This document shows positions 42,101 through 50,838 of a stretch of 64,000 bases of DNA, one piece after another. Every line of letters begins with the position of its first letter. Positions within the stretch are counted from its first letter, which is position 1. Source of the stretch: Bacillus alkalicellulosilyticus (GTDB taxonomy: Bacteria; Bacillota; Bacilli; Bacillales; Bacillaceae_F); the NCBI RefSeq assembly GCF_002019795.1, contig NZ_KV917381.1, positions 3,876,068-3,940,067 on the forward strand, written 5' to 3'. The notes beneath the pieces are model-generated. The model did not search any database and was not told where the DNA came from. It saw only the letters and a program-made list of their open reading frames with translations. The position numbers and the translations under genes are program-made.

Positions 42101-43282
42101 TTATTTCCCATGCTTTTCAAGAAATCTACCCATTCTTTTTACCGCTTCTTCTAAATTATCCAATGATGTTGCATAAGAACAACGAATATGACCTTCTCCA
42201 CCAGAACCAAATACACTTCCTGGCACAACAGCCACTCTTTCTTCCATTAGTAATTTCTCAGCAAACTCATTCGACGACATACCCGTTTCTGTTATAGATG
42301 GGAATGCATAAAAAGCGCCACCAGGAGTATGACATGGCAAACCAATTTCCGCAAACGATTTAACAAAGAAGTTTCGACGTTGACGGTAACTTTGAATCAT
42401 CCTAACGACATCATCTCGACCGTGCTGTAAAGCTTCTAACGCCCCGTATTGTGCAAATGTTGGAGCACACATTAATGTATACTGATGAATCTTTAGCATA
42501 GCCCCAATAATGTCACTCGGCCCACAAGTAAATCCTAAACGCCACCCTGTCATCGCAAATGCTTTTGAAAAACCAGAAATGACAATCGTACGGTCTCTCA
42601 TTCCAGCAATTCTTGAAAAACAGTGATGGGTATGGTCATAAGATAACTCAGCATATATTTCATCAGACAAGACAAGTAAGTCATGCTTTTCAATAACAGC
42701 AGCAATTTTCTCTAGCTCCGTTTTAGTCATCACAGCACCTGTCGGGTTGTTAGGAAAACAAAGCATAATCGCTTTTGTTTTATCCGTTATCGCTTTTTCT
42801 AACTGCTCAGCCGTTAATTTAAACTGGTCCTGAATATTTGTGCCAAGCGATACAGGAACTCCCCCTACTAATGAAACAATAGGGGCATATGAGACAAAGG
42901 TTGGTTCGACTACAATGACTTCATCACCGGGATTAACAATCGCTCGGATTGCCAAGTCAATCGCTTCACTTGCTCCAACGGTAACTAAGATTTCATTGTC
43001 CGGACTGTAGCCTACAGAGAATTCTTTGGCCATGTATTTTGCAATTTCAGTACGCAATTCATATAAACCAGCATTGGCTGTATACGCCGTGAACCCTCGT
43101 TCCATTGAAGAAATACTAGCTTCTCTTACATTCCAAGGAGTCACAAAATCAGGTTCACCTACTCCTAGAGAAATAATATTGTCCATTGTTGATGCCAAAT
43201 CGAAAAAGCGACGAATCCCTGAAGGTTGGATGTTTTGTACGGTTGTTGACAGGCGATTCGCTAATCTTGTTGAATTTATCAT
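42101..43282 (-). CDS. alaT: alanine/aromatic aminotransferase AlaT-type
   Basis: A 393-residue PLP aminotransferase (class Ib). Visible active-site parts are FPNNPTGAVM, LSDEIYAEL, the Schiff-base lysine in SGFSKAFAMTGWRLG, and the C-terminal arginine in HIRCSYA. It overlaps the upstream Lrp/AsnC gene by four bases, the same pair as B. subtilis yugG-yugH (alaR-alaT), where AlaT makes alanine from pyruvate. Long known as PatA-like, so the amino acid specificity is not certain here. Confidence 0.88.
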   Translation of the reverse strand: MINSTRLANRLSTTVQNIQPSGIRRFFDLASTMDNIISLGVGEPDFVTPWNVREASISSMERGFTAYTANAGLYELRTEIAKYMAKEFSVGYSPDNEILVTVGASEAIDLAIRAIVNPGDEVIVVEPTFVSYAPIVSLVGGVPVSLGTNIQDQFKLTAEQLEKAITDKTKAIMLCFPNNPTGAVMTKTELEKIAAVIEKHDLLVLSDEIYAELSYDHTHHCFSRIAGMRDRTIVISGFSKAFAMTGWRLGFTCGPSDIIGAMLKIHQYTLMCAPTFAQYGALEALQHGRDDVVRMIQSYRQRRNFFVKSFAEIGLPCHTPGGAFYAFPSITETGMSSNEFAEKLLMEERVAVVPGSVFGSGGEGHIRCSYATSLDNLEEAVKRMGRFLEKHGK

Positions 43283-43776
43283 GGTGTCACCACTATCCTT
43301 TTATCATCATCTTCACCGGTTTCAAAGACAACGCCATCGTGCTTATATTTTTTCAATTGAAAATGAGTCGTTGTTGAAATCACAGACTCAATCGTCGAAA
43401 GCTTATTCGATACAAATCTAGATGTTTCCGCCATTGTCTTTCCTTCAATGACTACCGATAAATCATACGCGCCCGACATTAAATAAAGAGCTTTCACTTC
43501 AGGAAAGCGATAAATTCTCTCGGCCACTTCATCAAATCCAACTCCACGTTGAGGAGTGACTTTAACATCAATAATAGCTGTAACATTTTCACGGTCATGA
43601 ACTTTGCTCCAGTCAATAACAGCGGCATAACTTAAAATAACCTTACTTTCTTCCAAATGACGAATAATCCCTTCTACTTCTTCCTCTGATGAATCCACCA
43701 TTTTAGCAAGCGTTGGAATTGATACACGTCCGTTTTCTTCTAAAATTCGCAATATCTCTACTTCTTTAAAATCCAA
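43279..43776 (-). CDS. alaR: Lrp/AsnC family regulator AlaR-type
   Basis: A 165-residue regulator with an N-terminal winged helix (LRILEENGRVSIPTLAKMVD) and a C-terminal RAM ligand domain (DVKVTPQRGVGFDEVAERI, ALYLMSGAYDLSVVIEG). The TTG start at 43776 is behind AAAGGAG. It is coupled with the aminotransferase through an ATGA overlap, so it most likely controls that gene in response to an amino acid, probably alanine. Confidence 0.88.
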   Translation of the reverse strand: MDFKEVEILRILEENGRVSIPTLAKMVDSSEEEVEGIIRHLEESKVILSYAAVIDWSKVHDRENVTAIIDVKVTPQRGVGFDEVAERIYRFPEVKALYLMSGAYDLSVVIEGKTMAETSRFVSNKLSTIESVISTTTHFQLKKYKHDGVVFETGEDDDKRIVVTP

Positions 43777-43941
43777 GATGAACGTCTCCTTTCACAAATT
43801 CCTCGTTTGTATGTATTCTGATTGTTTCGTTAATAATATCATATTAGCCAGCAATTTTGATGTGACTTTTAAAAAATTCTACTCCCTTTTTTACCAATTG
43901 AGAACATGTTATGAGCCTCTATCCAAACAGGAGGAATTATC

Positions 43942-44565
43942 ATGCTAGACAAAGAGTATGTTGAACGAATTGGACCGAATGTAGCATTACTGATTATTGA
44001 CATGATTAATGATTTTGAATTTGAACATGGTGAAGACCTTTTTTCCTTTGCATTACCCGCCGCAAAACAAATTAACCTGTTAAAAGAAAAAGCAAGTCAG
44101 CTACAAATCCCTGTTATTTACGTCAATGATAATTACGGAAAGTGGCAGTCAGACTTTCGCCATCTGATTGACCATTGCTTGCAGCGTAATCGATTTAGCC
44201 GGACAATTACTAAAATTCTACAACCTAATAGCAATGATTATTTTATTCTAAAACCGAAATACTCTGGATTTTATTGTACCCCACTCGAGATACTTTTAGA
44301 GAAACTAAAGGTTAACACTTTAATTATTACAGGAGTCGCTGGAAACATGTGTGTGCAATTCACAGCAAGTGATGCCTATATGAGAGATTATTCAATATAT
44401 GTCCCTTTTGACTGTACCGCTTCAATAACAGCGGAAGAAAATGAGACGGCCATACAGTATATGGATTCTGTATTGAAGGCAAAAACGGACGGAGTAGACA
44501 CTCTTGACCTTGATACCATCATTTCACAAGCTAGTCATCAATTTCATAAGAATATTCAAAAATAG
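43942..44565 (+). CDS. isochorismatase family cysteine hydrolase
   Basis: A 207-residue hydrolase. The catalytic triad is visible: Asp20 in LLIIDMINDF, Lys106 in ILKPKYSGF, and Cys137 in TGVAGNMCVQFTASDAYMRDY. The family includes nicotinamidase, isochorismatase and various amidases; the substrate cannot be assigned. AGGAGGAATT precedes the ATG. It ends in a strong terminator shared with luxS. Confidence 0.88.
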   Translation: MLDKEYVERIGPNVALLIIDMINDFEFEHGEDLFSFALPAAKQINLLKEKASQLQIPVIYVNDNYGKWQSDFRHLIDHCLQRNRFSRTITKILQPNSNDYFILKPKYSGFYCTPLEILLEKLKVNTLIITGVAGNMCVQFTASDAYMRDYSIYVPFDCTASITAEENETAIQYMDSVLKAKTDGVDTLDLDTIISQASHQFHKNIQK

Positions 44566-44597
44566 GTACTCCAACATCAAGTTGGAGTACCTATTTA
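44561..44597. terminator. bidirectional terminator
   Basis: AATAGGTACTCCAAC pairs with GTTGGAGTACCTATT, with a five-base loop, between the convergent hydrolase and luxS genes. Confidence 0.9.
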
Positions 44598-44600
44598 CAA

Positions 44601-45071
44601 TTAAAACACTTCTTTTAAAAATGGTTTTTCATGAGTTAACCAGAATTCCATTAATTTTTTAGCACCTGGTAAATCATGCAATTTCGCTTGTCCGCACTGC
44701 TTTTCATTTGCTGCAGGTACTTCAGTTAACTCAATTGAATACTTCATTGTTTTATCTAACACATCAATAATTTCATCCACTTCCGGATTACCACTTACGA
44801 TTAAATAGAAACCGGTTTGACAGCCCATTGGTGATAAATCAATAATATCAAAATGGTCATAATCTTCGGCAAATCGACGAATATTTAACGCGAGTAAATG
44901 CTCAAGCGTATGTATCGCATCGGGTTTCATTGCTTGCTTATTTGGTTGAAAAAAACGGATATCAAACTTGTTGACTTGTCCATCTGTTCCAACTTCATGT
45001 TTACCGCAATGACGTACAAATGGTGCTTTAACAATCGTATGGTCCAATTCAAAACTTTCAACTGATGGCAT
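44601..45071 (-). CDS. luxS: S-ribosylhomocysteine lyase
   Basis: A 156-residue enzyme that cleaves S-ribosylhomocysteine into homocysteine and DPD, the precursor of autoinducer 2. The iron site is His54 and His58 in HTLEH with Cys126 in KQCGQA; the catalytic Cys84 is in [11 protein letters not shown], and Glu57 is present. GAGGAG precedes the ATG. It is a single gene. Confidence 0.97.
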   Translation of the reverse strand: MPSVESFELDHTIVKAPFVRHCGKHEVGTDGQVNKFDIRFFQPNKQAMKPDAIHTLEHLLALNIRRFAEDYDHFDIIDLSPMGCQTGFYLIVSGNPEVDEIIDVLDKTMKYSIELTEVPAANEKQCGQAKLHDLPGAKKLMEFWLTHEKPFLKEVF

Positions 45072-45140
45072 CCTACTTCACTCCTCAAATTATAATTATA
45101 GTTTGTCATTTATTTTATCTTACTATATGACAATTGGGAT

Positions 45141-45563
45141 TTATTTAGGTTTTTTATTTCGTTTTATCTCAATTAACTTTATTTCATACTTACTCGCATA
45201 GCTTTCAAAATCCTCTATAAAAGACTCCGGTTTAAACTTCGATAATCGCCATCTTAGCCCTTTGTTTAACTTTAATAGAACTCCCGGCCCTGTCGGCAGT
45301 GTAATCACAAACATTTCTTTAATATTGCTTGGTTCTGTTTTCCTTGTAATAATCGTCTTATTGAGTAGCTTCATATGTAACGTTAGCTTCTCATCTTCCA
45401 TAATTAACTCATATCTCAAGAAGAGTGCAGCAACCACAATGATTACAAATAAGATTGGAATGATTGCAATACGCTCATTTAAAAAGAATAAGTTTGAAAT
45501 TGCAATAAGTAATAAAATTAGCCAAAATGTCTTAGACTCATTCGCGGTATATTGTTTTTTCAT
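45141..45563 (-). CDS. membrane protein with C-terminal PH-like domain (hypothetical)
   Basis: A 140-residue protein with two N-terminal membrane helices (WLILLLIAISNLFFL and IIPILFVIIVVAALFL) and a C-terminal beta-rich segment of about 80 residues (EKLTLHMKLLNKTIITRKTEPSNI, GPGVLLKLNKGLRWRLS) like bacterial PH or YcxB-type domains. No specific function is recognised. The lysine-rich tail lies in the cytosol. Confidence 0.65.
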   Translation of the reverse strand: MKKQYTANESKTFWLILLLIAISNLFFLNERIAIIPILFVIIVVAALFLRYELIMEDEKLTLHMKLLNKTIITRKTEPSNIKEMFVITLPTGPGVLLKLNKGLRWRLSKFKPESFIEDFESYASKYEIKLIEIKRNKKPK

Positions 45564-45737
45564 TTTTAACTCCCCTTCCCCCGTTTATCTCACATTCTAT
45601 CGTACCACGATTTATAGATAAAAAACCATTATTTGATGATTAAAAGGAAAAACAACTCACTTCCTAGAAGTTAGAGTTTAATTCTTTTGAATTGTGGAAT
45701 CTTAACTATAAGTTATGTTAGAAGAGGATGAAGCCTA

Positions 45738-46568
45738 TTGAAACGTACCATTCATTTTGGTAAAGAATTATATGAACAAGTGAAAAAGGACCCTATTATG
45801 GACTGGGCGGCACAACTAGCTTTTTTCTTTATGCTTTCCATATTTCCATTACTTATTTTTATTTTGGCCATGCTTCCATACTTACCTATTAACAGCGAGC
45901 AACTGCATACGTTTGTAAACGAATATGCACCACCAGAGTTAGCTGAGTTATTTACTTCAACCATTTTAGATATTGTCCAAGAACCTCAAGGTGGTTTGCT
46001 TTCCTTTGGTATTCTAGCTACGATCTGGTCTGCCTCAAACGGCATGAATGCATTAATTCGTTCTTTAAACGCCGCACATAACATTGATGAAACGCGTTCC
46101 TTCTTCAGAGTTCGACTGATGTCCATTGTTATGACAATTGCTTTAGTCATTGTTTTTTTCACGACACTTTTACTTCCCGTGTTTGGACATGTTATTCTCG
46201 AAGTAATTCATGAATACTTATTTGTTCCTGACTCTTTCATTGATTTATGGAACCAACTACGGTGGATTATCGGGATTGCCATTATGGTTGTCGTTTTAAT
46301 GCTTGTCTACTTAATTGCCCCCAATAAACGACTTCCACTTAAAATCGTCATTATCGGGGCGGCATTCGCAACCATTAGTTGGCAACTGATTTCACTCGGG
46401 TTCTCATACTATGTAAGCAACTTCGGAAATTATTCAGCTACGTACGGAAGTTTAGGTGGTGTCATTATTTTAATGCTTTGGTTCTATCTAAGCGGCATTA
46501 TCATCATAATGGGCGGAGAAATTAATGCAACGCTTCACAATATAAAACATAAAAAAAATCTACGATAA
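45738..46568 (+). CDS. YihY/BrkB family membrane protein
   Basis: A 276-residue protein with six membrane helices. The family signatures are AAQLAFFFMLSIFPLLIF near residue 25, SASNGMNALIRSLNAAHN in the middle and GSLGGVIILMLWFYLSGIIIIMGGEINA near the end. The TTG start follows GAGGATG. Members were once called ribonuclease BN by mistake; the true role, possibly envelope-related, is unknown. B. subtilis YfkH is a similar protein. Confidence 0.85.
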   Translation: MKRTIHFGKELYEQVKKDPIMDWAAQLAFFFMLSIFPLLIFILAMLPYLPINSEQLHTFVNEYAPPELAELFTSTILDIVQEPQGGLLSFGILATIWSASNGMNALIRSLNAAHNIDETRSFFRVRLMSIVMTIALVIVFFTTLLLPVFGHVILEVIHEYLFVPDSFIDLWNQLRWIIGIAIMVVVLMLVYLIAPNKRLPLKIVIIGAAFATISWQLISLGFSYYVSNFGNYSATYGSLGGVIILMLWFYLSGIIIIMGGEINATLHNIKHKKNLR

Positions 46569-46617
46569 CAAAAAAATGACCATCAAAACTGTAACGTTTT
46601 GACGGTCATTTTTTTTA
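46569..46617. terminator. bidirectional terminator
   Basis: AAAATGACCATCAAAAC pairs with GTTTTGACGGTCATTTT and is flanked by A and T runs, between the convergent YihY and AbgT genes. Confidence 0.9.
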
Positions 46618-46624
46618 TAACTTA

Positions 46625-48145
46625 TTAAGGATAGTTAATTGTTGATCCAGGACCTAAATCAATTCCAAATACCATCCACACGATAAGCATCGTTACCCAA
46701 ACAATTGTAAAGGCAATTGAATAAGGAAGCATTGTTGAAATTAGAGTACCAATTCCAACTTTTTTATCATACTTTTGTGCAAACGCGATAACGATTGCAA
46801 AGTATGGCATTAGTGGTGAAATAACATTTGTTGTTGAATCAGCAATACGGTAAGCCAACTGTGTAAGTTCAGGAGAGTAACCAAGACCCATCATCATTGG
46901 AACAAACACAGGAGCCATAATGGCCCACTTTGCTGAAGCACTACCAATAAATAAGTTAATGAAACCAGCAACAACAATAAAAGTTAACAATAACGGTATT
47001 CCTGTAAAACCGGTTGAATCTAGGAATTCAGCACCAGACACAGCCATAATAATACCTAAGTTTGTATGATTGAAGTATGCTATAAACTGACCAGCAGCAA
47101 AAGCAAGGACAATATACGCACCCATCGTTGCCATTGTATCTGACAATTGATTAGCAATATCTTTATCATTTTTAATTGATTTTGTGATTCTTCCATAAAC
47201 AAATCCTGGAATAAAGAACAGGATTAAAATAATTGGTACAAGTGATGAGAAGAATGGTGATTGAATAATCTGCCCTTCATCACCTCGAAGTGGTCCCCAA
47301 GTTGGTACGATTAATAACGCAATCGCAGCACATGTCACGAGAAACGCTACTAATGCACCCCATAATCCTTTTTTCTCAACTGCAGAAACAGCATCAACTG
47401 AACCTACATAACTTCCTTCATATTTTCCTAGTCGTGGTTCTACTACTTTTTCAGTGATAAGAGTACCTACAATTGTAAGAACGAATACACTTACTATCAT
47501 AAAATAGTAGTTCATTGCGTAGTTGATTGTGTCAGCATACGCTGGGTCAAATACTCTGGCCGCTTCTTGTGTGATACCACCTAATAGCGGATCTAACGAA
47601 GTTAATAATAAGTTTGCACTAAATCCTGCAGAAACCCCTGCAAACGCAGCTGCTAGCCCTGCTAGCGGATGCCTACCAAGCCCGGCAAATAAAACCGCCC
47701 CTAATGGCGTTAACACTACATATCCCGCATCAGCAGCCATACTAGACATAATTCCACCAAAAACTAGAGCAGCTGTAATCAGCTGATTTGGCACGGATGT
47801 TACGAGTGCACGTAACGCTGCACTAATTAGACCAGAACGCTCCGCAATTCCAATCCCTAACATCGTAACAAGAACGGTTCCTAATGGAGCGAACCCTGTA
47901 AAGTTAGCAACGGCACTTGTGAAAATATACTTAATACCGTCTGCAGTCATTAAGTTATTAACTTGAAGAATTTCTCCTTCATTTGTTGGGTGCTCTACTG
48001 AAATTCCCGAAAGAATACCCGAGAATAAAATAACTAAAAGTGCAAAAATAGCAAATAGTGTAACTGGATGCGGTAGTTTATTTCCTACTCTTTCTATTCC
48101 ATCCAAAGTCGAAATGACAAAACCCTTATTTTTCTTTCCTTTCAT
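46625..48145 (-). CDS. AbgT family transporter
   Basis: A 506-residue transporter with about 12 hydrophobic segments. The signature is seen in GNKLPHPVTLFAIFALLV at the N-terminus, GTVLVTMLGIGIAERSGLI, and GSASAKWAIMAPVFVPMMMGLGYSPELTQLAYRIADS near the C-terminus. AbgT proteins import p-aminobenzoyl-glutamate or export sulfonamides. GGAGG lies upstream of the ATG. It is a single gene with no amidohydrolase partner, so a peptidase-linked import role is not supported by context. Confidence 0.92.
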   Translation of the reverse strand: MKGKKNKGFVISTLDGIERVGNKLPHPVTLFAIFALLVILFSGILSGISVEHPTNEGEILQVNNLMTADGIKYIFTSAVANFTGFAPLGTVLVTMLGIGIAERSGLISAALRALVTSVPNQLITAALVFGGIMSSMAADAGYVVLTPLGAVLFAGLGRHPLAGLAAAFAGVSAGFSANLLLTSLDPLLGGITQEAARVFDPAYADTINYAMNYYFMIVSVFVLTIVGTLITEKVVEPRLGKYEGSYVGSVDAVSAVEKKGLWGALVAFLVTCAAIALLIVPTWGPLRGDEGQIIQSPFFSSLVPIILILFFIPGFVYGRITKSIKNDKDIANQLSDTMATMGAYIVLAFAAGQFIAYFNHTNLGIIMAVSGAEFLDSTGFTGIPLLLTFIVVAGFINLFIGSASAKWAIMAPVFVPMMMGLGYSPELTQLAYRIADSTTNVISPLMPYFAIVIAFAQKYDKKVGIGTLISTMLPYSIAFTIVWVTMLIVWMVFGIDLGPGSTINYP

Positions 48146-48419
48146 CCCATAATCCTCCTTCTTTTTTATTTGGTACTATTTTAGTATAAAGAACATCGAC
48201 ACATTGGCAAGACTAAACACAAAATTGTTTAGAAAATGTAACATGTCCATGTCATAATTTTATTAATCAACTGGTAAATTTATCTCTGAAATAGTAAAAA
48301 AATTTAAAAAGTTTTAGCTTTATTTTAAAAAAATATATAAAACATGTATAAAACAGGAAAAATCGGCAATCATGATATCAGCTTTAATAAAATCATAGAT
48401 TACGTGGGAGGGTTTTACC

Positions 48420-48692
48420 ATGAATAAAACAGAACTAGTCAATGCCGTTGCCGAACGTTCTGAAATGACAAAAAAAGATGCAACTACTGCTGTAAATAGT
48501 GTATTCGAAGTTATTTCTGACACTCTAGCAAAGGGCGAAAGCATTCAACTGATTGGATTTGGTAACTTCGAAGTAAGAGAACGCGCAGCACGAAAAGGAA
48601 GAAATCCACAAACTGGTGAAGAAATCGACATCGCAGCAAGCAAAACACCAGCATTCAAACCCGGCAAACAACTAAAAGACGCAGTAAAATAG
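48420..48692 (+). CDS. hbs: HU family DNA-binding protein
   Basis: A 90-residue HU protein that bends DNA and compacts the nucleoid. It begins [21 protein letters not shown], carries the [22 protein letters not shown] beta-arm and ends [19 protein letters not shown] lies before the ATG. It is not next to the usual hbs neighbours, so it could be an HU paralogue. An elaborate set of hairpins follows its stop codon. Confidence 0.95.
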   Translation: MNKTELVNAVAERSEMTKKDATTAVNSVFEVISDTLAKGESIQLIGFGNFEVRERAARKGRNPQTGEEIDIAASKTPAFKPGKQLKDAVK

Positions 48693-48733
48693 AGCGACTA
48701 AAACGGTCGCTCTTTGACCGTTTTAGTCGCTCT
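48691..48733. repeat. perfect 18-bp-arm hairpin after the HU gene
   Basis: AGAGCGACTAAAACGGTC and its reverse complement enclose GCTCTTT. The stem begins inside the stop codon of HU. Part of the loop and right arm (CGCTCTTTGACCGTTTTAG) is repeated directly at 48828-48846, outside any stem. Confidence 0.85.
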
Positions 48734-48812
48734 AAGCCATGACGTGAGCCGTTTCAGTGACGTTGAGTACTTTTCTCAACGTCACGTGCAACGTGCGGAG
48801 TCATGGCTTTTT
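48734..48812 (+). terminator. nested hairpin with T-run after the HU gene
   Basis: The outer stem AAGCCATGAC (48734-48743) pairs with GTCATGGCTT (48800-48809), and the inner stem GTGACGTTGAG (48757-48767) with CTCAACGTCAC (48775-48785). A TTTTTCTTCTT run follows. The layout of nested stems separated by internal loops (GTGAGCCGTTTCA and GTGCAACGTGCGGA) is like the other long hairpins in the window. The rest of the gap up to 48974 shows nothing further apart from the repeated CGCTCTTTGACCG segment. Confidence 0.8.
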
Positions 48813-48974
48813 CTTCTTGGGTTCCGTCGCTCTTTGACCGTTTTAGTTTTGTAAAACTGCTCGGACACTTCCTCATTCTGTACAATTCCTTTTGGCCTTG
48901 CACCATCTTTATCTGGAAGAACGGTTAAAGGATAAATCAATCTAACGTTCCCAAATCAACCGATCAAAAAGAAA

Positions 48975-49015
48975 AAAGCTGACTGAACAGGTAAAATACC
49001 TTTTTCAATCAGCTT
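48975..49015 (-). terminator. terminator of the DegV gene
   Basis: On the minus strand AAGCTGATTGA pairs with TCAGTCAGCTT with GGTATTTTACC in the loop, followed by TTTTTTC. Confidence 0.8.
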
Positions 49016-49021
49016 CCTTGT

Positions 49022-49870
49022 CTAGTTAGGATTTGTATAATACATAACGGCGATAGCACCTGGTCCTGTATGTGTACTAATGACAGGGGTAGTATCAACT
49101 TTGATGACATCATTACATGGGTTAATATCCGTTAACGCTTGTATAACCTTATCTGCAAGAGGTTCTGCTTCAACATGAGCAATTCCAATTCGCAATACTT
49201 CTTTTCCCTTTGTGGCTTCCTCGTATTGCTCTGAAATAAATTTAATCACTTGAGAATGTGTTCTTACTTTAGCGACAGGTGTATAGACACCATCAGCTAA
49301 TGAGGCCACTGGCTTAATTTTTAATAGCGAACCAATTAAGGCTTGTCCTCTACCAAGGCGACCACCTTTAGCTAAATACTCTAGCGTATCAACCATAATA
49401 AATAACGAAGTATTTTCTCTTACCTTGTCTAAAAAAGTAAGAATTTCTTCTTTAGAACGTCCTTCTTGTGCCATCTTTGCAGCGGCAATAACTTGAAAGC
49501 TTAAGGCTACAGAAATAAACTTAGAATCAACAACCGTTACATTGGCATCGGCCAGCTCGGAAGCATTTCTAGCTGATTCATAAGTACCACTCATTCCAGA
49601 AGTCATATGAATCGAAATGATATCATACCCTTCCGTCGCAAGTTTTTCATATCGCTCCACAAAAGCCCCAACTGGCGGTTGTGATGTTTTCGGTAATTCA
49701 TCGGCTTGTTTTAGCTTTTGTACATACTCTTTTGCCGATAAGTCGATTCTATCTAAGTATGATTTTCCTTCAATCGTGACAGATAAAGGAACGATCTCGA
49801 TTTGGTACTTTTGTAGTTCCTCATCTGGCAAATCAACCGTAGAATCTGTTACAATCCGTATGTTTTTCAT
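49022..49870 (-). CDS. DegV family fatty-acid-binding protein
   Basis: A 282-residue DegV protein. The N-terminal VTDSTVDLPDEEL, PKTSQPPVGAF and the lipid-carboxylate-binding MTSGMSGTYESA block are classic. DegV/FakB proteins present fatty acids to FakA kinase for phosphorylation, feeding membrane lipids. The ATG at 49870 follows AAAAAGGAG. It is a single gene ended by a strong terminator; no fakA is in the window. Confidence 0.92.
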   Translation of the reverse strand: MKNIRIVTDSTVDLPDEELQKYQIEIVPLSVTIEGKSYLDRIDLSAKEYVQKLKQADELPKTSQPPVGAFVERYEKLATEGYDIISIHMTSGMSGTYESARNASELADANVTVVDSKFISVALSFQVIAAAKMAQEGRSKEEILTFLDKVRENTSLFIMVDTLEYLAKGGRLGRGQALIGSLLKIKPVASLADGVYTPVAKVRTHSQVIKFISEQYEEATKGKEVLRIGIAHVEAEPLADKVIQALTDINPCNDVIKVDTTPVISTHTGPGAIAVMYYTNPN

Positions 49871-49982
49871 AAAAGAGTACTCCTTTTTAACCATGATACA
49901 TTTAACTTATATTTCTTTTAGTATATTGTAAAGTGAAAGTTTCTATACGATTTATGAGGAGACGGATATACGTGCTAGCTTG

Positions 49983-50603
49983 TTATCCTCCGACGGAAAA
50001 CTTTTCCAACAAGTAAATCCCCTGCTTTTTAACAAAAGTAAAGTGAACAGATAATACATCTCGGGCTGGATAGCCAAATTGCTCGTACCTATTATCATCG
50101 TCGCTATGATAAAACGAAATCGGCACTTCTAATGCCTCAAGAATGATTTTTCCCTCATGTTCAGAAATTAGAAAATCATCCACCTTTAAAAACTGTAATC
50201 CTGGATTAAGTATAGTATTTCGAAGTGCTTGATAATAACTACTAGGATTGTCAGGAGTTGCTCTAAAAAGCTCTGTTTCTTCGATAAACTGTTGATATTT
50301 TTCATGGTATACTAATTTACCATCTTTTTCTTTATAAAAACGGTTAACTGTATACCGTAACCCTTCATCAGTAACCATATCACCAATTACATCTTTAGCA
50401 TCATGAATTGTTGTTATATCATGATTATAATATTCATCCCCATCAAATCGATGATTTCCGAAAAGTTGTTGCGCTGATTGAATAAAATCATAATACTGAA
50501 TAACCAATTCATCTTTATCTAGGTCTTCACTTTGACAGGCAGATAACATCGTTACCACACCTATAAACAATATCAGTAAAAACAATGTTACCTTGTCCAC
50601 CAT
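49983..50603 (-). CDS. hypothetical lipoprotein
   Basis: A 206-residue protein with a lipoprotein signal peptide: hydrophobic residues 5-20 and lipobox LSAC with Cys at position 23. The mature part is acidic and rich in Asp, Tyr and Gln, with no recognised domain; the C-terminal half (VHFTFVKKQGIYLLEKF) looks like an NTF2-like or cystatin-like beta sheet that follows a helical part. It would be attached to the outer face of the membrane. No operon partners are seen. Confidence 0.65.
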   Translation of the reverse strand: MVDKVTLFLLILFIGVVTMLSACQSEDLDKDELVIQYYDFIQSAQQLFGNHRFDGDEYYNHDITTIHDAKDVIGDMVTDEGLRYTVNRFYKEKDGKLVYHEKYQQFIEETELFRATPDNPSSYYQALRNTILNPGLQFLKVDDFLISEHEGKIILEALEVPISFYHSDDDNRYEQFGYPARDVLSVHFTFVKKQGIYLLEKFSVGG

Positions 50604-50781
50604 TTCCCCACCTCTTTAATAGCCTATATATATTAGACGTTTTAGATTGGAAAAAGTTTCATTTTCTCTACTTATTATTCCTTCTTGTGGTGTTTTTCAT
50701 AACATTCTATACCCTCAGAATCGTTTCTAAAACATGATATTAAAGAAGAGCCCATAATGCTATTTGCATAAACTATCTCAA

Positions 50782-50824
50782 TAAAAAACCCTTACAGTGA
50801 GACATGCTCACCGTAAGGGTTTTG
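50782..50824 (-). terminator. terminator of the TRAP operon
   Basis: On the minus strand AAAACCCTTACGGTGAG pairs with CTCACTGTAAGGGTTTT, followed by TTATTG. Confidence 0.9.
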
Positions 50825-50838
50825 GTTACGTGTTGTCT

